From Chryseobacterium glaciei (GTDB taxonomy: Bacteria > Bacteroidota > Bacteroidia > Flavobacteriales > Weeksellaceae), in contig NZ_CP015199.1 of NCBI RefSeq assembly GCF_001648155.1, positions 4,225,001 through 4,289,000 on the forward strand: a DNA stretch of 64,000 bases, read 5' to 3'. A program made the translations under genes and the position numbers. Position 1 is the first letter of the stretch. Each line of letters begins with the position of its first letter. Of the stretch, positions 42,690 through 51,368 are shown one piece after another. The notes beneath the pieces were generated by a model. That model made no database searches and was not told the origin of the DNA. It saw only the letters and a program-made list of their open reading frames with translations.

Positions 42690-42790
42690 AATGGGTAATT
42701 GGTAATGAGTAATTTTGTGAATCGTCAATAGTGAATTGTGAATTATCCAAGCTTATATTGACAATTGAGTATTCACAATTCATAATTTTA
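42690..42790. repeat. GTAATGGGTAATTGGTAATG and GTGAATTGTGAATTAT repeats
   Basis: GTAATGGGTAATTGGTAATG is related to GTAATTGGTAATGAGTAAT near 13710. Next, TGAATTGTGAATTAT (about 42730) and TATTCACAATTCATAATT (about 42770) form an inverted pair. Such AT-rich tracts are frequent in this genus. It interrupts the otherwise tightly packed bio operon. Confidence 0.5.
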
Positions 42791-42793
42791 AAA

Positions 42794-43813
42794 TTAGACT
42801 AAGCTTGTTTTCCAGGTTTCAAACTGATCCATCACTTTTTCTGTTTCTCTTTTCATAGGTTTTAATCCCAAAGTTTGCAGCATCTGCATGTCTTCTGAAA
42901 CTCCCGGATTTGGCGTTACCAATAAGGTTTCTCTTTCTCCTGTGAAGATCGAATTCGCACCTGCCATGAAGCACCAGCCTTGTTCAAACTCTGTCATTTC
43001 AATTCTTCCTGCGCTCAAACGAACCATTGAAGAGGGCATTACTATTCTTGCAGTGGCGATCATTCTTACCATTTCCCAAGTATCCGTTTTTTCATTATTT
43101 TCAAGTGGAGTTCCTGCTACTCTTGCTAATGCGTTGATTGGAACTGATTCAGGATGTTTTGGCATTGTGGCTAAGGTTAAAAGCATTGAAATTCTGTCCT
43201 TATGACTTTCTCCAAGACCAATAATACCTCCTGAGCAAACCGTAATTCCTACTTTTCTGACATTATTGATAGTGTTGATTCTATTATCAAAAGTTCTGGT
43301 AGAAATAATCTCTTCATAATACTGTTCTGAAGTGTCCAGATTATGATTGTAAGCGTACAAACCAGCTTCCTGCAAACGAATGGCTTGATCTTCTGTTAGC
43401 ATTCCTAACGTGCAGCAAACTTCAAGGCCAAGATCATTAACACCTTTTACCATATCAATCACGCGATCAAAATCACGGTTATTTCTTACTTCTCTCCAGG
43501 CTGCAGCCATACAAAAACGGGAAGAACCATTGTCTTTTGCTTTTTGGGCATGAGCAATTACGGTTTCCGTTGGTAATAAAGCCTGAACTTTAATATTCGT
43601 ATGATAACGTGCAGCTTGTCCGCAATATGAACAATCTTCAGTACAACCACCTGTTTTTATAGATAATAATGTTGACATCTGTACTTCTTCCGGATTGTGC
43701 CACTCGCGATGAACGGTTGCTGCTTTATAAATTAATTCAAGTAAAGGCTGATGATAAATTTCTTCTATTTCTTCTTTGGTCCAATCATTTCTAATTTCTG
43801 TTTTTTTATCCAT
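42794..43813 (-). CDS. bioB: Biotin synthase BioB
   Basis: 339 residues. The radical-SAM cluster motif is [15 protein letters not shown] (CxxxCxxC). Later signatures are [45 protein letters not shown] and RLSAGRIEM, whose Arg holds the [2Fe-2S] cluster used as sulfur donor. It inserts sulfur into dethiobiotin. Its start overlaps the bioD stop by one base, so they are translationally coupled. Confidence 0.98.
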   Translation of the reverse strand: MDKKTEIRNDWTKEEIEEIYHQPLLELIYKAATVHREWHNPEEVQMSTLLSIKTGGCTEDCSYCGQAARYHTNIKVQALLPTETVIAHAQKAKDNGSSRFCMAAAWREVRNNRDFDRVIDMVKGVNDLGLEVCCTLGMLTEDQAIRLQEAGLYAYNHNLDTSEQYYEEIISTRTFDNRINTINNVRKVGITVCSGGIIGLGESHKDRISMLLTLATMPKHPESVPINALARVAGTPLENNEKTDTWEMVRMIATARIVMPSSMVRLSAGRIEMTEFEQGWCFMAGANSIFTGERETLLVTPNPGVSEDMQMLQTLGLKPMKRETEKVMDQFETWKTSLV

Positions 43814-44424
43814 TATTCTAAATTTGTTAATTGTTTTGTACTTTTTTCTATATTTTCTTTTGTTATATTTTCAATGTCTGGAATCCTTATTATTTCGGTT
43901 TCCGGTTGAATGTTTTCACAAATGATCCTTTCTGTATCAGATGGAAAAGTTCCGTTAAGAATCAAATATTTTAGGTTAATTTTTTTTTGGTTTAAAGCCA
44001 TGATCGATAATAAAGTATGATTGATGCATCCTAAATAATTTCTCACTACCAAAGCCACGGGAAGTTGTAATTTTTCAATTAAATCGATGATGAATTCTTT
44101 GTTATTTAATGGAACCATTAATCCTCCGGCTCCTTCTATAATTAGATTATTCTGAGTTTCGGGAAGTTTAAATTCATTTAAATCAATTGTAATTCCTTCT
44201 TCTTTTGCAGACTGATGTGGTGAAGCTGCCAATTGTAATCGATAAGTTTCAGGATGAATAACTATATTTTCACCAACCCAATCTTGAATTTTCATGCTAT
44301 CTGAAAAATGTAAATCTCCAGACTGAATTGGTTTCCAGTAATCAGTATTAAAATATTTCGTTAAAATTGCCGAACAAACGGTTTTTCCTACTTCTGTTCC
44401 GATTCCGGTTACAAATAATTTCAT
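43813..44424 (-). CDS. bioD: Dethiobiotin synthetase BioD
   Basis: 203 residues. P-loop [20 protein letters not shown], and the family signature [14 protein letters not shown]. It closes the ureido ring of dethiobiotin from DAPA, CO2 and ATP in the cytosol. Overlaps bioF by ATGA upstream and touches bioB by TAATG downstream. Confidence 0.96.
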   Translation of the reverse strand: MKLFVTGIGTEVGKTVCSAILTKYFNTDYWKPIQSGDLHFSDSMKIQDWVGENIVIHPETYRLQLAASPHQSAKEEGITIDLNEFKLPETQNNLIIEGAGGLMVPLNNKEFIIDLIEKLQLPVALVVRNYLGCINHTLLSIMALNQKKINLKYLILNGTFPSDTERIICENIQPETEIIRIPDIENITKENIEKSTKQLTNLE

Positions 44425-45530
44425 GTAAATTCTTTAATAATTTTCGTTAGCTGTATAATTTCTTCTTCTGTATTAAAGCTGTGCAGACAAATTCTCAATC
44501 TTTCCGTTCCTTCTTTTACGGTTGGACTATAAACTGCATAGGTTAAAAATCCTTCATTCAATAAAGTTTCCTTTAAAGTTCTCAATTGATGATTATCCGG
44601 AATTACAATCGCCTGAATCGGACTGTTTTCAAAAGAAGGAGTTTTCAAATTTTGTCGCCGAAAAATTTTAATATTCTCTTGGAGTTTTATTGATAATTTT
44701 TCATTTTCTTTTAAAAATTCATAACCTGTTTTTATACTCATCCACTGTATATTCTGAGCCGAAGTTGTATAGATAAAAGGAGAGGCAAAATTGATGAGAT
44801 AAGACTTCACAATCTCTTCACAAAGTATTGCGGCTCCATGAGCTCCAAATGCTTTTCCATACGTAATAACGGTTGTTAAAACTCGATTCTGTAATTGATA
44901 TTTCTCAACCAAACCATATCCAAAAACACCAAAAGCATGCGCTTCATCCACAATTAAGCTGCCTTTATATTTTTCTACAATTTGAATGATTTCCTTAATG
45001 GGCGCCACATCGCCATCCATCGAGTACAAGCTTTCTATAGCGACATAACAGTTTCCGTTTTGCTTTTTTAAAACCTGTTCTAAATCTTCAACATCATTAT
45101 GCTTAAATTTCAACTTTTTCGCATGCGACATTTTACAGGCATCATGTACAGAACGATGAATTTTTTCATCAACAATAATCGTATCGTGTCGGGTTGGGAG
45201 TGTTGAAAATAAAGCCAAATTTGCATTATAGCCTGAAGAAAAAAGTAAAGCAGAAGAATAGTTGTGTTCTTTTGCAATATAATTTTCGGTTTCAATAACG
45301 GTCGAACTGTTTCCGCTTATCAATCTTGAACCTGTACTTCCGGAGAGTAATTGAGGATTTTCTATAATTTGTTTTAATAATAAATTTTGCAATTCACTAT
45401 TTCTCGCTAATCCCAAATAGTCATTAGAATAAAAATCTATTCCTTCGGATTTTGGCCGTAAAATTCTCAAAGTCCCTTCTTCTCTTCTTTTTTCTAAAGC
45501 TTCCTGAAAATGGTTGAAATTTTTAAGCAT
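44421..45530 (-). CDS. bioF: 8-amino-7-oxononanoate synthase BioF
   Basis: I start at the ATG at 45530 (MLKNFNHFQEALEKRREEGT); an ATG at 45587 would lie inside the upstream gene. 369 residues. AOS-family marks: IDFYSNDYLGLARN, LLSGSTGSRLISGNS, LIVDEAHAFGVFGYG and VITYGKAFGAHGAAI with the PLP Lys. It condenses pimeloyl-CoA or pimeloyl-ACP with alanine to give KAPA. The start overlaps the ferritin-like gene by 8 bp. Confidence 0.95.
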   Translation of the reverse strand: MLKNFNHFQEALEKRREEGTLRILRPKSEGIDFYSNDYLGLARNSELQNLLLKQIIENPQLLSGSTGSRLISGNSSTVIETENYIAKEHNYSSALLFSSGYNANLALFSTLPTRHDTIIVDEKIHRSVHDACKMSHAKKLKFKHNDVEDLEQVLKKQNGNCYVAIESLYSMDGDVAPIKEIIQIVEKYKGSLIVDEAHAFGVFGYGLVEKYQLQNRVLTTVITYGKAFGAHGAAILCEEIVKSYLINFASPFIYTTSAQNIQWMSIKTGYEFLKENEKLSIKLQENIKIFRRQNLKTPSFENSPIQAIVIPDNHQLRTLKETLLNEGFLTYAVYSPTVKEGTERLRICLHSFNTEEEIIQLTKIIKEFT

Positions 45531-46146
45531 AATTAAACTTTGCAACTTCCTCAATGATCGCGTTGATCCATTGGTTATGAAGTTCATGTTCTATTTTTAA
45601 AATATTTTCAGCGTGAGGTTTCCAATTTTCAGAAAATTCGTCAAGTTGATTGATCATTTCCTCCAAATGCCCTTCTTCTTCTAGAATTATTGATTTAACC
45701 ATGATTTTAGAAGACGTTTTTGTCAGAATATCCTGATAAACAGGATATAATTCATCGGCACGAACTTCAATTGCATAAGTCACAAAAAGATAGGCTGCAT
45801 ATTTCAACTCTTCTTTTGTTAAGCTGAAATTATTCTGAAGATATTTACAAGCTTTAACATCCAAAGAATGAAGATATTGTCGTGTTGCAATTGATGCTAA
45901 AAGTTCTTTCTCTTCATAGGTTTTGCATAAATCGGAATCCAATTTTCCGATTTGTTTTTTAAGATAATAAGCATGGCGATGCTCTTCTGCAGCGTGTTTT
46001 AGTTGTATTAAACTTACTTTCGTCGGATGTTCACAGGCAGAGATTTTTCTCGCTCCTGCATTTTCCATGAAAGAAAGGGTGTTCAGCCACTTGGCATGCG
46101 TTTCATTATCCTGTACAATTCTTTCGAGTAGATTGTAGAATTCCAT
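45523..46146 (-). CDS. Ferritin-like di-metal protein at the head of the biotin operon
   Basis: 207 residues, almost all helical. Two ExxH motifs (KHAAEEHRHAYYL with Glu55/His58; IILEEEGHLEEM with Glu157/His160), plus Glu15 in helix 1 and Glu127 in AIEVRADEL, fit the carboxylate/His metal site of the ferritin-like four-helix bundle. It overlaps bioF by 8 bp and opens the bio operon. No bioC, bioH, bioI or bioW is nearby, so I suspect, without proof, a role in making or protecting the pimeloyl precursor. It could instead be an unrelated oxidase. Confidence 0.75.
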   Translation of the reverse strand: MEFYNLLERIVQDNETHAKWLNTLSFMENAGARKISACEHPTKVSLIQLKHAAEEHRHAYYLKKQIGKLDSDLCKTYEEKELLASIATRQYLHSLDVKACKYLQNNFSLTKEELKYAAYLFVTYAIEVRADELYPVYQDILTKTSSKIMVKSIILEEEGHLEEMINQLDEFSENWKPHAENILKIEHELHNQWINAIIEEVAKFNYA

Positions 46147-46159
46147 AGATTTTTATTTT

Positions 46160-46197
46160 ATGGTTCAAATGTAGTATATTGCCGGATGGTTGAATGG
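46160..46197. promoter_or_regulatory. Bio operon promoter box and candidate MocR direct repeat
   Basis: TACATTTG on the minus strand (46166-46173) matches the -7 consensus, 20 bp upstream of the first bio gene's start. ATGGTTCAAATG (46160-46171) and ATGGTTGAATGG (46186-46197) are direct repeats at 9 of 12, 26 bp apart, inside the 67-bp divergent region. MocR proteins often bind direct repeats. Confidence 0.45.
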
Positions 46198-46213
46198 TGC
46201 CAGTTTTTGTATT

Positions 46214-47701
46214 ATGGATAGTCCGGCTGAAATTCCTTATAAAAGTTTTGTAAAAATTGATAGAAAGTCTGAAACTTCTATCTATATGCAAATTTCCAAT
46301 CAGTTGATCAATGCGATACAGAGAGGTTATATTCCTTTCGGAATAAAACTTCCGGGAACGAGAGCTTTAAGTCAGATTTTGGAAGTACACCGAAATACAA
46401 TTGTTGCGGTTTATGATGAATTATTTGCGCAAGGTTGGGTAGAGAGCCTTCCGAATAAAGGAACTTTTGTCATCGGAAAGAATCAGGAAAAGCCATTAAA
46501 AATTAAAACTTTTGAGGAAAACCATCTTGAAAAGTACCCAAAATCGACAGGTTTTTCTTTTAAAACGTCAAATATTTTAGATAATCCTTTTGAGCACTCT
46601 ACTTGTGAATATATTTTCAATGATGGCGTTCCAGATATCAGATTAACCCAAATTGATCAACATTCTAAATTCTACAGCTCTATTCTGAAGCGAAAGTCTC
46701 AGCAAAAAATGTTAGGACATTACAATCACGATGGAAGTGAATTTTTCAAGAAAAATCTTTCCCATTACCTCAATTTATCACGAGGATTACCCATTTCGAA
46801 GAATAATCTTCTCATCACCCGAAGCACGGAAATGAGTATTTATATCGTTTCGGAAATATTATTGTCACAAGGAAATACCGTTTTGGTGGGAGCTTTAAGT
46901 TATTTTTCTGTAAATATGATCTTTCAAAAAGCTGGGGTTGATATTGTTTCAATTCCGATTGATGAAGAGGGAATTATCGTAGAAAGTGTAAGAGAAGCCT
47001 GTCAAAAACAAAAGATCAGAATGCTTTACATTACGCCCCATCACCACTATCCTACTACGGTCACCTTGAGTGCAAAACGAAGACTAGAGCTTCTCAATTT
47101 AGCCAACGAATATGGTTTTATCATTCTTGAAGATGATTACGATTATGAATTTCATTATGATAAAAGTCCGATTCTTCCCTTGTCCAGCGCCGATACGAAC
47201 GGAATGGTTATTTACATTGGCTCATTTGGAAAATCTCTTGCTCCAGGCTTTCGTACAGGCTTTATTGTGGCTCCCGAAAATTTGATGATTGAAATGCGGA
47301 AATACCTCGGAATTATCGACAGACAGGGCGATGTTTTGATGGAACGGGTTCTTGGAGAAATGATCGCTGAGGGTGAAATTAACCGTTATTTAAAGAAATC
47401 ATTAAAAGTTTATCAGGAAAGACGAGATCATTTTTCTGATTTGTTGAATGAACATTTAGGAGATTTCATCAACTTTCAAAAACCATCGGGAGGCCTCGCT
47501 ATCTGGGCAGAATGGAATATTCCGATCAACCTGATGCAACTCAGCCGTCATTGCACTCAAAACAATCTTTTTATTCCCAAAACTTTACTTTATCAGAATA
47601 AAAATATTACTGCAATGAGATTGGGGTTCGGAAATTTAAATTTTGATGAAATGGAAAAAAGTATCGAAATTTTATCTGAAAGTGTAAAATTAGTGACCTA
47701 A
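46214..47701 (+). CDS. MocR/PdxR-type GntR regulator with aminotransferase domain
   Basis: I choose the ATG at 46214 (MDSPAEIPYKSFVKI) over an upstream TTG. About 495 residues. An N-terminal GntR winged helix (MQISNQLINAIQRGYIPFGI, KLPGTRALSQILEVHRNTIV) is joined to a class I aminotransferase domain: LLITRSTEMSIYIVSEILL, ILEDDYDYEFHYD, and YIGSFGKSLAPGFRTGFIV with the PLP Lys. Such fusions sense PLP or an amino-acid-like ligand. Being divergent from the bio operon by 67 bp, it probably regulates it; BioA and BioF are PLP enzymes. Confidence 0.93.
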   Translation: MDSPAEIPYKSFVKIDRKSETSIYMQISNQLINAIQRGYIPFGIKLPGTRALSQILEVHRNTIVAVYDELFAQGWVESLPNKGTFVIGKNQEKPLKIKTFEENHLEKYPKSTGFSFKTSNILDNPFEHSTCEYIFNDGVPDIRLTQIDQHSKFYSSILKRKSQQKMLGHYNHDGSEFFKKNLSHYLNLSRGLPISKNNLLITRSTEMSIYIVSEILLSQGNTVLVGALSYFSVNMIFQKAGVDIVSIPIDEEGIIVESVREACQKQKIRMLYITPHHHYPTTVTLSAKRRLELLNLANEYGFIILEDDYDYEFHYDKSPILPLSSADTNGMVIYIGSFGKSLAPGFRTGFIVAPENLMIEMRKYLGIIDRQGDVLMERVLGEMIAEGEINRYLKKSLKVYQERRDHFSDLLNEHLGDFINFQKPSGGLAIWAEWNIPINLMQLSRHCTQNNLFIPKTLLYQNKNITAMRLGFGNLNFDEMEKSIEILSESVKLVT

Positions 47702-47713
47702 GCCCCAAGGTAG

Positions 47714-48129
47714 TTTATTGAATCAGAGAATCTTCACATTATCGAAGTTTTAGATTTAAAAAATAATGATGTTACAAAATATTTTACGAAAAAATTAGCT
47801 TTAGGAACAGGAACTCAGCCAAGAGTAGATCATTTTTATAACATGCCGGCTTCCCAAAGACAAAATTTATTGGCAAAACAACCTCCACTTTATAAAGGAA
47901 TTAATTTCGAATTGATCAACGATATTTTCGATACAATGTACGAAATGTGCCTTTACATGTAGACTTGAAACCAAGTTGTCAACTCGATAATATTTCTCCC
48001 GAAGGCAATTCTTATGTCCTGAATTTCACTAATGTTCAGGATGAAATTACTTTCACTCTTCTTTTTAATAGCTTTAATTTTCCCACAACAATTAATTGGA
48101 TTAATGCTTCTCTGATATACAGTGAGTGA
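47714..48129 (+). pseudogene. Decayed gene of unknown family, frameshifted
   Basis: Two overlapping frames read as one protein. 47714-47962 encodes ENLHIIEVLDLKNNDVTKYF through LINDIFDTMYE then stops. From about 47947 the next frame continues LHVDLKPSCQLDNISPEGNS through NWINASLIYSE. No start codon in good context exists, and the frame break near 47945 is best explained as a one-base change. Family not recognised. Confidence 0.55.
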
Positions 48130-48409
48130 TAATCAAATTAATGATTTCAGGTTATTCTTTTCTGTACTCTCTTTATTACTGATTACGGTGTTGGCACTTT
48201 CCTACTATCCTGCAGTAAATGACAGTAAGAAAGCAAGCTTTTTGGTATTTTTACGCCAGTTGATTTTATACATTCCGTTAATGTTGATTTTACCGTATTA
48301 TTTCGGGGTTAAAAGCATCTATTGAGGAAGTGCTTTGATTGAATTAACAGTTGGAATTATTACTTTCTTCTTACTAAATAATTATAAGCTAAAATTGAAA
48401 AAGGCTTAA
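48122..48409 (+). pseudogene. C-terminal remnant of a MATE-type efflux protein
   Basis: The frame encodes FRLFFSVLSLLLITVLALSY, FLRQLILYIPLMLILPYYFG and KSIY, then an in-frame TGA (48323-48325), probably a former Trp codon, then GSALIELTVGIITFFLLNN and a Lys-rich end. This matches the last two helices of MATE multidrug transporters. The other ten helices are gone. The overlapping end of the previous remnant suggests a deletion junction near 48120. Confidence 0.65.
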
Positions 48410-48482
48410 AAATTTTAATTTCCATACATTCTTAAAGTGATTGGTTAGATTTTTGAATATTAAATCTAAACCAATCATACCA

Positions 48483-49505
48483 TTGAAACTAATCACATTC
48501 ACCAATAAAGGTATTTACTGTCCGCAAGGGAAATTTTACATTGATCCTTGGCGACCTGTCGATTATGCAGTTATCACACATGGTCACGCCGATCATGCCC
48601 GCTGGGGAATGAAAAAATATCTGTGTCACCATTTCACAAAACCTATTTTACATCAAAGAATTTCCCCCGACATTGAATGTCAGACATTACAGTATGGTGA
48701 AGTCTTGGATATCAACGGTGTTAAACTCTCACTCCATCCGGCAGGCCATATCATTGGTTCTGCCCAAATTCGTTTGGAATATAAAGGATATGTAAGTGTG
48801 GTTTCCGGAGATTATAAAGTTCAGGACGACGGATTAAGTACGCCTTTTGAGTTGGTTAGGTGCAATGAATTTGTTACAGAAAGTACTTTCGGACTTCCCA
48901 TTTACAATTGGCTGGAAGTTCCTGATCTTAATAAAAGACTTCAAAACTGGGTGTTACGAAATCAGGAAAATCAAAAGACATCAGTTTTCATTGGTTATTC
49001 TTTGGGAAAAGCTCAGAGAATCATGAAAGTGGTTGAGGGAATGGGGAAAATCTATGTTCACTACTCTATTGGTAAACTCAATAAAGCATTTGAAGAGGTC
49101 GGAATTATACTTCCCGACTATGAAGTTCCCGATTTTAGAGAAAGTATAAAACATGTTCAAGGCGATATTGTGATTGTTCCGCCAGCTTTGTTGGATAGCA
49201 ATGTAATTAAAAAAATACCGGACGCTGCCACAGCGATTTGTTCAGGCTGGATGCAGGTTCGCGGAGCAAGAAGATGGCGAAGTGCCGATGCAGGATTTCC
49301 CATGAGCGATCATGCCGATTGGAAAGGGTTGTTGCAAGCCATTAAAGCTACGGAAGCGGAAATTGTACACGTTACGCATGGACAAACCGAAGTTTTTTCT
49401 AAATATTTAAATGAAATCGGAATAACATCTGATGTCGTTGAAACGTTGTATGGCGATAATGATGAAGAGGAAACCGAGAAAGAAGTTATTAAAGATGTTG
49501 AATAG
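48483..49505 (+). CDS. Ligase-associated DNA exonuclease (metallo-beta-lactamase fold)
   Basis: I start at the TTG at 48483, giving MKLITFTNKGIYCPQGKFYI, which is how the family begins; the frame runs 14 codons further upstream with no ATG. About 340 residues. VITHGHADHARWG is the metal-binding HxHxDH motif; HPAGHIIGSAQ, VVSGDY and PMSDHADW are the later ligand and beta-CASP-like positions. It belongs to the SNM1/Artemis-like nucleases found beside ATP-dependent DNA ligases. First of four repair genes. Confidence 0.92.
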   Translation: MKLITFTNKGIYCPQGKFYIDPWRPVDYAVITHGHADHARWGMKKYLCHHFTKPILHQRISPDIECQTLQYGEVLDINGVKLSLHPAGHIIGSAQIRLEYKGYVSVVSGDYKVQDDGLSTPFELVRCNEFVTESTFGLPIYNWLEVPDLNKRLQNWVLRNQENQKTSVFIGYSLGKAQRIMKVVEGMGKIYVHYSIGKLNKAFEEVGIILPDYEVPDFRESIKHVQGDIVIVPPALLDSNVIKKIPDAATAICSGWMQVRGARRWRSADAGFPMSDHADWKGLLQAIKATEAEIVHVTHGQTEVFSKYLNEIGITSDVVETLYGDNDEEETEKEVIKDVE

Positions 49506-49509
49506 TCTC

Positions 49510-49546
49510 TTAACCATGTCAAGGTTTTGAACCTTGACATGGTTAA
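49510..49546. repeat. Perfect palindrome (AACCATGTCAAGGTT type)
   Basis: Left arm 49510-49526 and right arm 49530-49546 are perfectly complementary over 17 bp with a 3-nt loop. It lies between exonuclease and ligase genes. It resembles the mobile palindromes of this genus and could also act as an attenuator or as an RNase barrier. No T-run follows. Confidence 0.8.
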
Positions 49547-49590
49547 CGAAAAACGGAAAAAGTGAACAAAACAAATGCTATCCCCTACTT

Positions 49591-51171
49591 ATGAAACATT
49601 TTGCAGAATTGATCAACGCTTTGGAAAGTACCAACAAGACCAACGCAAAAATTGATGCCATTATTGATTATTTGGAACGCGCTCCCGATGAAGATAAATT
49701 GTGGTTTATCGCCTTGTTCACAGGTAAAAGACCGAAACGAAATGTCAACACCAATTATATGAAAGAATGGGCATTGGAAATTACCCAATTACCATTTTGG
49801 CTTTTTCAGGAAAGCTATTCTTCTGTTGGAGATCTTGGTGAAACTATTTCGTTAATTCTCCCTCCTCCAACGGAAAAAATTGATAAAACATTGTCTGAAT
49901 GGATGAATGAAATTATCAGTTTAAAAAATAAAACAGAAGCAGAAAAGAAAGAATTCGTTTTACATTCATGGAATGGATTGGATTATACAGAACGTTTGAT
50001 TTTCAATAAATTACTGGGCGGAAGTTTCCGTATTGGAGTCTCTTCTAAAACATTAATTAATTCTTTAACAAAGTTTTCAGGACAGGAAGCAAGCACATTA
50101 ATGCACAGTTTAATGGGAAAATGGCAACCTGATGAAGTTTCATTTAAAGAACTGATTTCAGCGGAAAATATTAACCCAGATAATTCCAAACCCTATCCTT
50201 TCTGTTTGGCTTATCCTTTAGAAAAAGAATTGGGAGAACTCGGAACTCCAGACGAATGGCAAGTTGAATATAAATGGGACGGAATTCGTGGACAAATCAT
50301 CAGACGAAATGATGAAGTTTTCATTTGGTCGAGAGGTGAAGAATTGGTCACAGAACAATTCCCTGAAGTTGCAGAAACAATACAGGCAATGAAAGGAAAT
50401 TTTGTTTTGGATGGAGAAATACTTGCGGTAAGGGATGGTAAAGTTTTAAATTTTAATGAATTACAAAAAAGATTAAACCGAAAAAACTTACCTAAAAAAA
50501 TGCTTTTGGAAATTCCGATTGAAGTTTTTTGTTATGATCTTTTAGAATTGGAAGGAACTGATCTACGCGAAAAACCAATCTCTGGCAGACGCGCGATGCT
50601 GGAAGAATTACTATTAAATCAAGCTCCTGAAAATATTAAGCTTTCTCAAGTTATTGATTTTGAAAACTGGGAAGATTTAAACCAAATCAGAGAAAATTCC
50701 AGAGATATTAATAGTGAAGGTTTGATGTTGAAACAAAAAAATTCCCCTTATCATTCCGGACGAAAAAAAGGCGATTGGTGGAAATGGAAAATCAATCCTT
50801 TAACGATTGACGCCGTTCTCATTTATGCACAAAAAGGAAGTGGAAGGCGAAGTGCCTATTACACTGACTACAGTTTTGCCGTGAAAAATGGCGATGTTTT
50901 GGTCACCATTGCAAAGGCATATTCAGGCTTAACGGATAAAGAAATAATGGAAGTGAGCAAGTTTGTCAATAAAAATGCGATTGAAAAATTTGGACCTGTT
51001 CGTACCGTAAAACCGGAATTGGTTTTTGAGATTGCTTTTGAGGGAATTGGTTTTAGCAATCGACATAAAAGCGGTGTGGCATTACGATTTCCAAGAATTG
51101 TGAGATGGCGGAAAGATAAAACTGTGAACGAGATTGATGATTTGGAAGAAATTAAAAAATTGATACAATAA
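49591..51171 (+). CDS. ATP-dependent DNA ligase (repair type)
   Basis: I start at the ATG at 49591 (MKHFAELINALESTNKTNAK). 526 residues. An N-terminal helical DNA-binding domain, then the nucleotidyltransferase motif VEYKWDGIRGQ, whose Lys (about 228) is adenylated, FVLDGEILAV (motif III), SEGLMLKQKNSPYHSG (motif IV) and WWKWKINPLTIDAVLIYAQK (motif V and OB-domain entry). It seals nicks using ATP, in addition to the chromosomal NAD-dependent LigA. It forms the core of the repair cassette. Confidence 0.96.
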   Translation: MKHFAELINALESTNKTNAKIDAIIDYLERAPDEDKLWFIALFTGKRPKRNVNTNYMKEWALEITQLPFWLFQESYSSVGDLGETISLILPPPTEKIDKTLSEWMNEIISLKNKTEAEKKEFVLHSWNGLDYTERLIFNKLLGGSFRIGVSSKTLINSLTKFSGQEASTLMHSLMGKWQPDEVSFKELISAENINPDNSKPYPFCLAYPLEKELGELGTPDEWQVEYKWDGIRGQIIRRNDEVFIWSRGEELVTEQFPEVAETIQAMKGNFVLDGEILAVRDGKVLNFNELQKRLNRKNLPKKMLLEIPIEVFCYDLLELEGTDLREKPISGRRAMLEELLLNQAPENIKLSQVIDFENWEDLNQIRENSRDINSEGLMLKQKNSPYHSGRKKGDWWKWKINPLTIDAVLIYAQKGSGRRSAYYTDYSFAVKNGDVLVTIAKAYSGLTDKEIMEVSKFVNKNAIEKFGPVRTVKPELVFEIAFEGIGFSNRHKSGVALRFPRIVRWRKDKTVNEIDDLEEIKKLIQ

Positions 51172-51180
51172 ATTAAATTT

Positions 51181-51350
51181 ATAAACGCAAAGACACAAAG
51201 AATTTATTTATAATTGAAAATATTTTTCGTTCGCAAGGGCACTTCGTTCAGCAAATGATAGCAATAAACCTTGGCTGAGTGAAACGCCTTTGCGAACGAA
51301 AAAATATGCAGAAAATATTTTAAAAATATCCTTGCGAACCTAGCGTTAAA
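51181..51350. repeat. Long fold-back element with nested arms between ligase and helicase
   Basis: Outer AAACGCAAAG (from 51183) and CTAGCGTT (to 51347) are weakly inverted. Inside, TTTTTCGTTCGCAA (51223-51236) pairs perfectly with TTGCGAACGAAAAA (51290-51303), and TTCGTTCAGC with GCTGAGTGAA at 8 of 10. It could form an extended hairpin of over 25 bp. There is no gene inside. Confidence 0.7.
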
Positions 51351-51368
51351 AATCAAAAAACAAAAAAA

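Noticed and set aside
45531..45587. Longer BioF start
   Set aside because: It would overlap the ferritin-like gene by 65 bp; the ATG at 45530 gives the canonical BioF N-terminus and the short overlap typical of this operon.
47702..48409. Two short frames as intact small genes (60 and 67 codons)
   Set aside because: Their sequences continue across a frameshift and an in-frame TGA with clear protein-like character, which indicates decayed larger genes.
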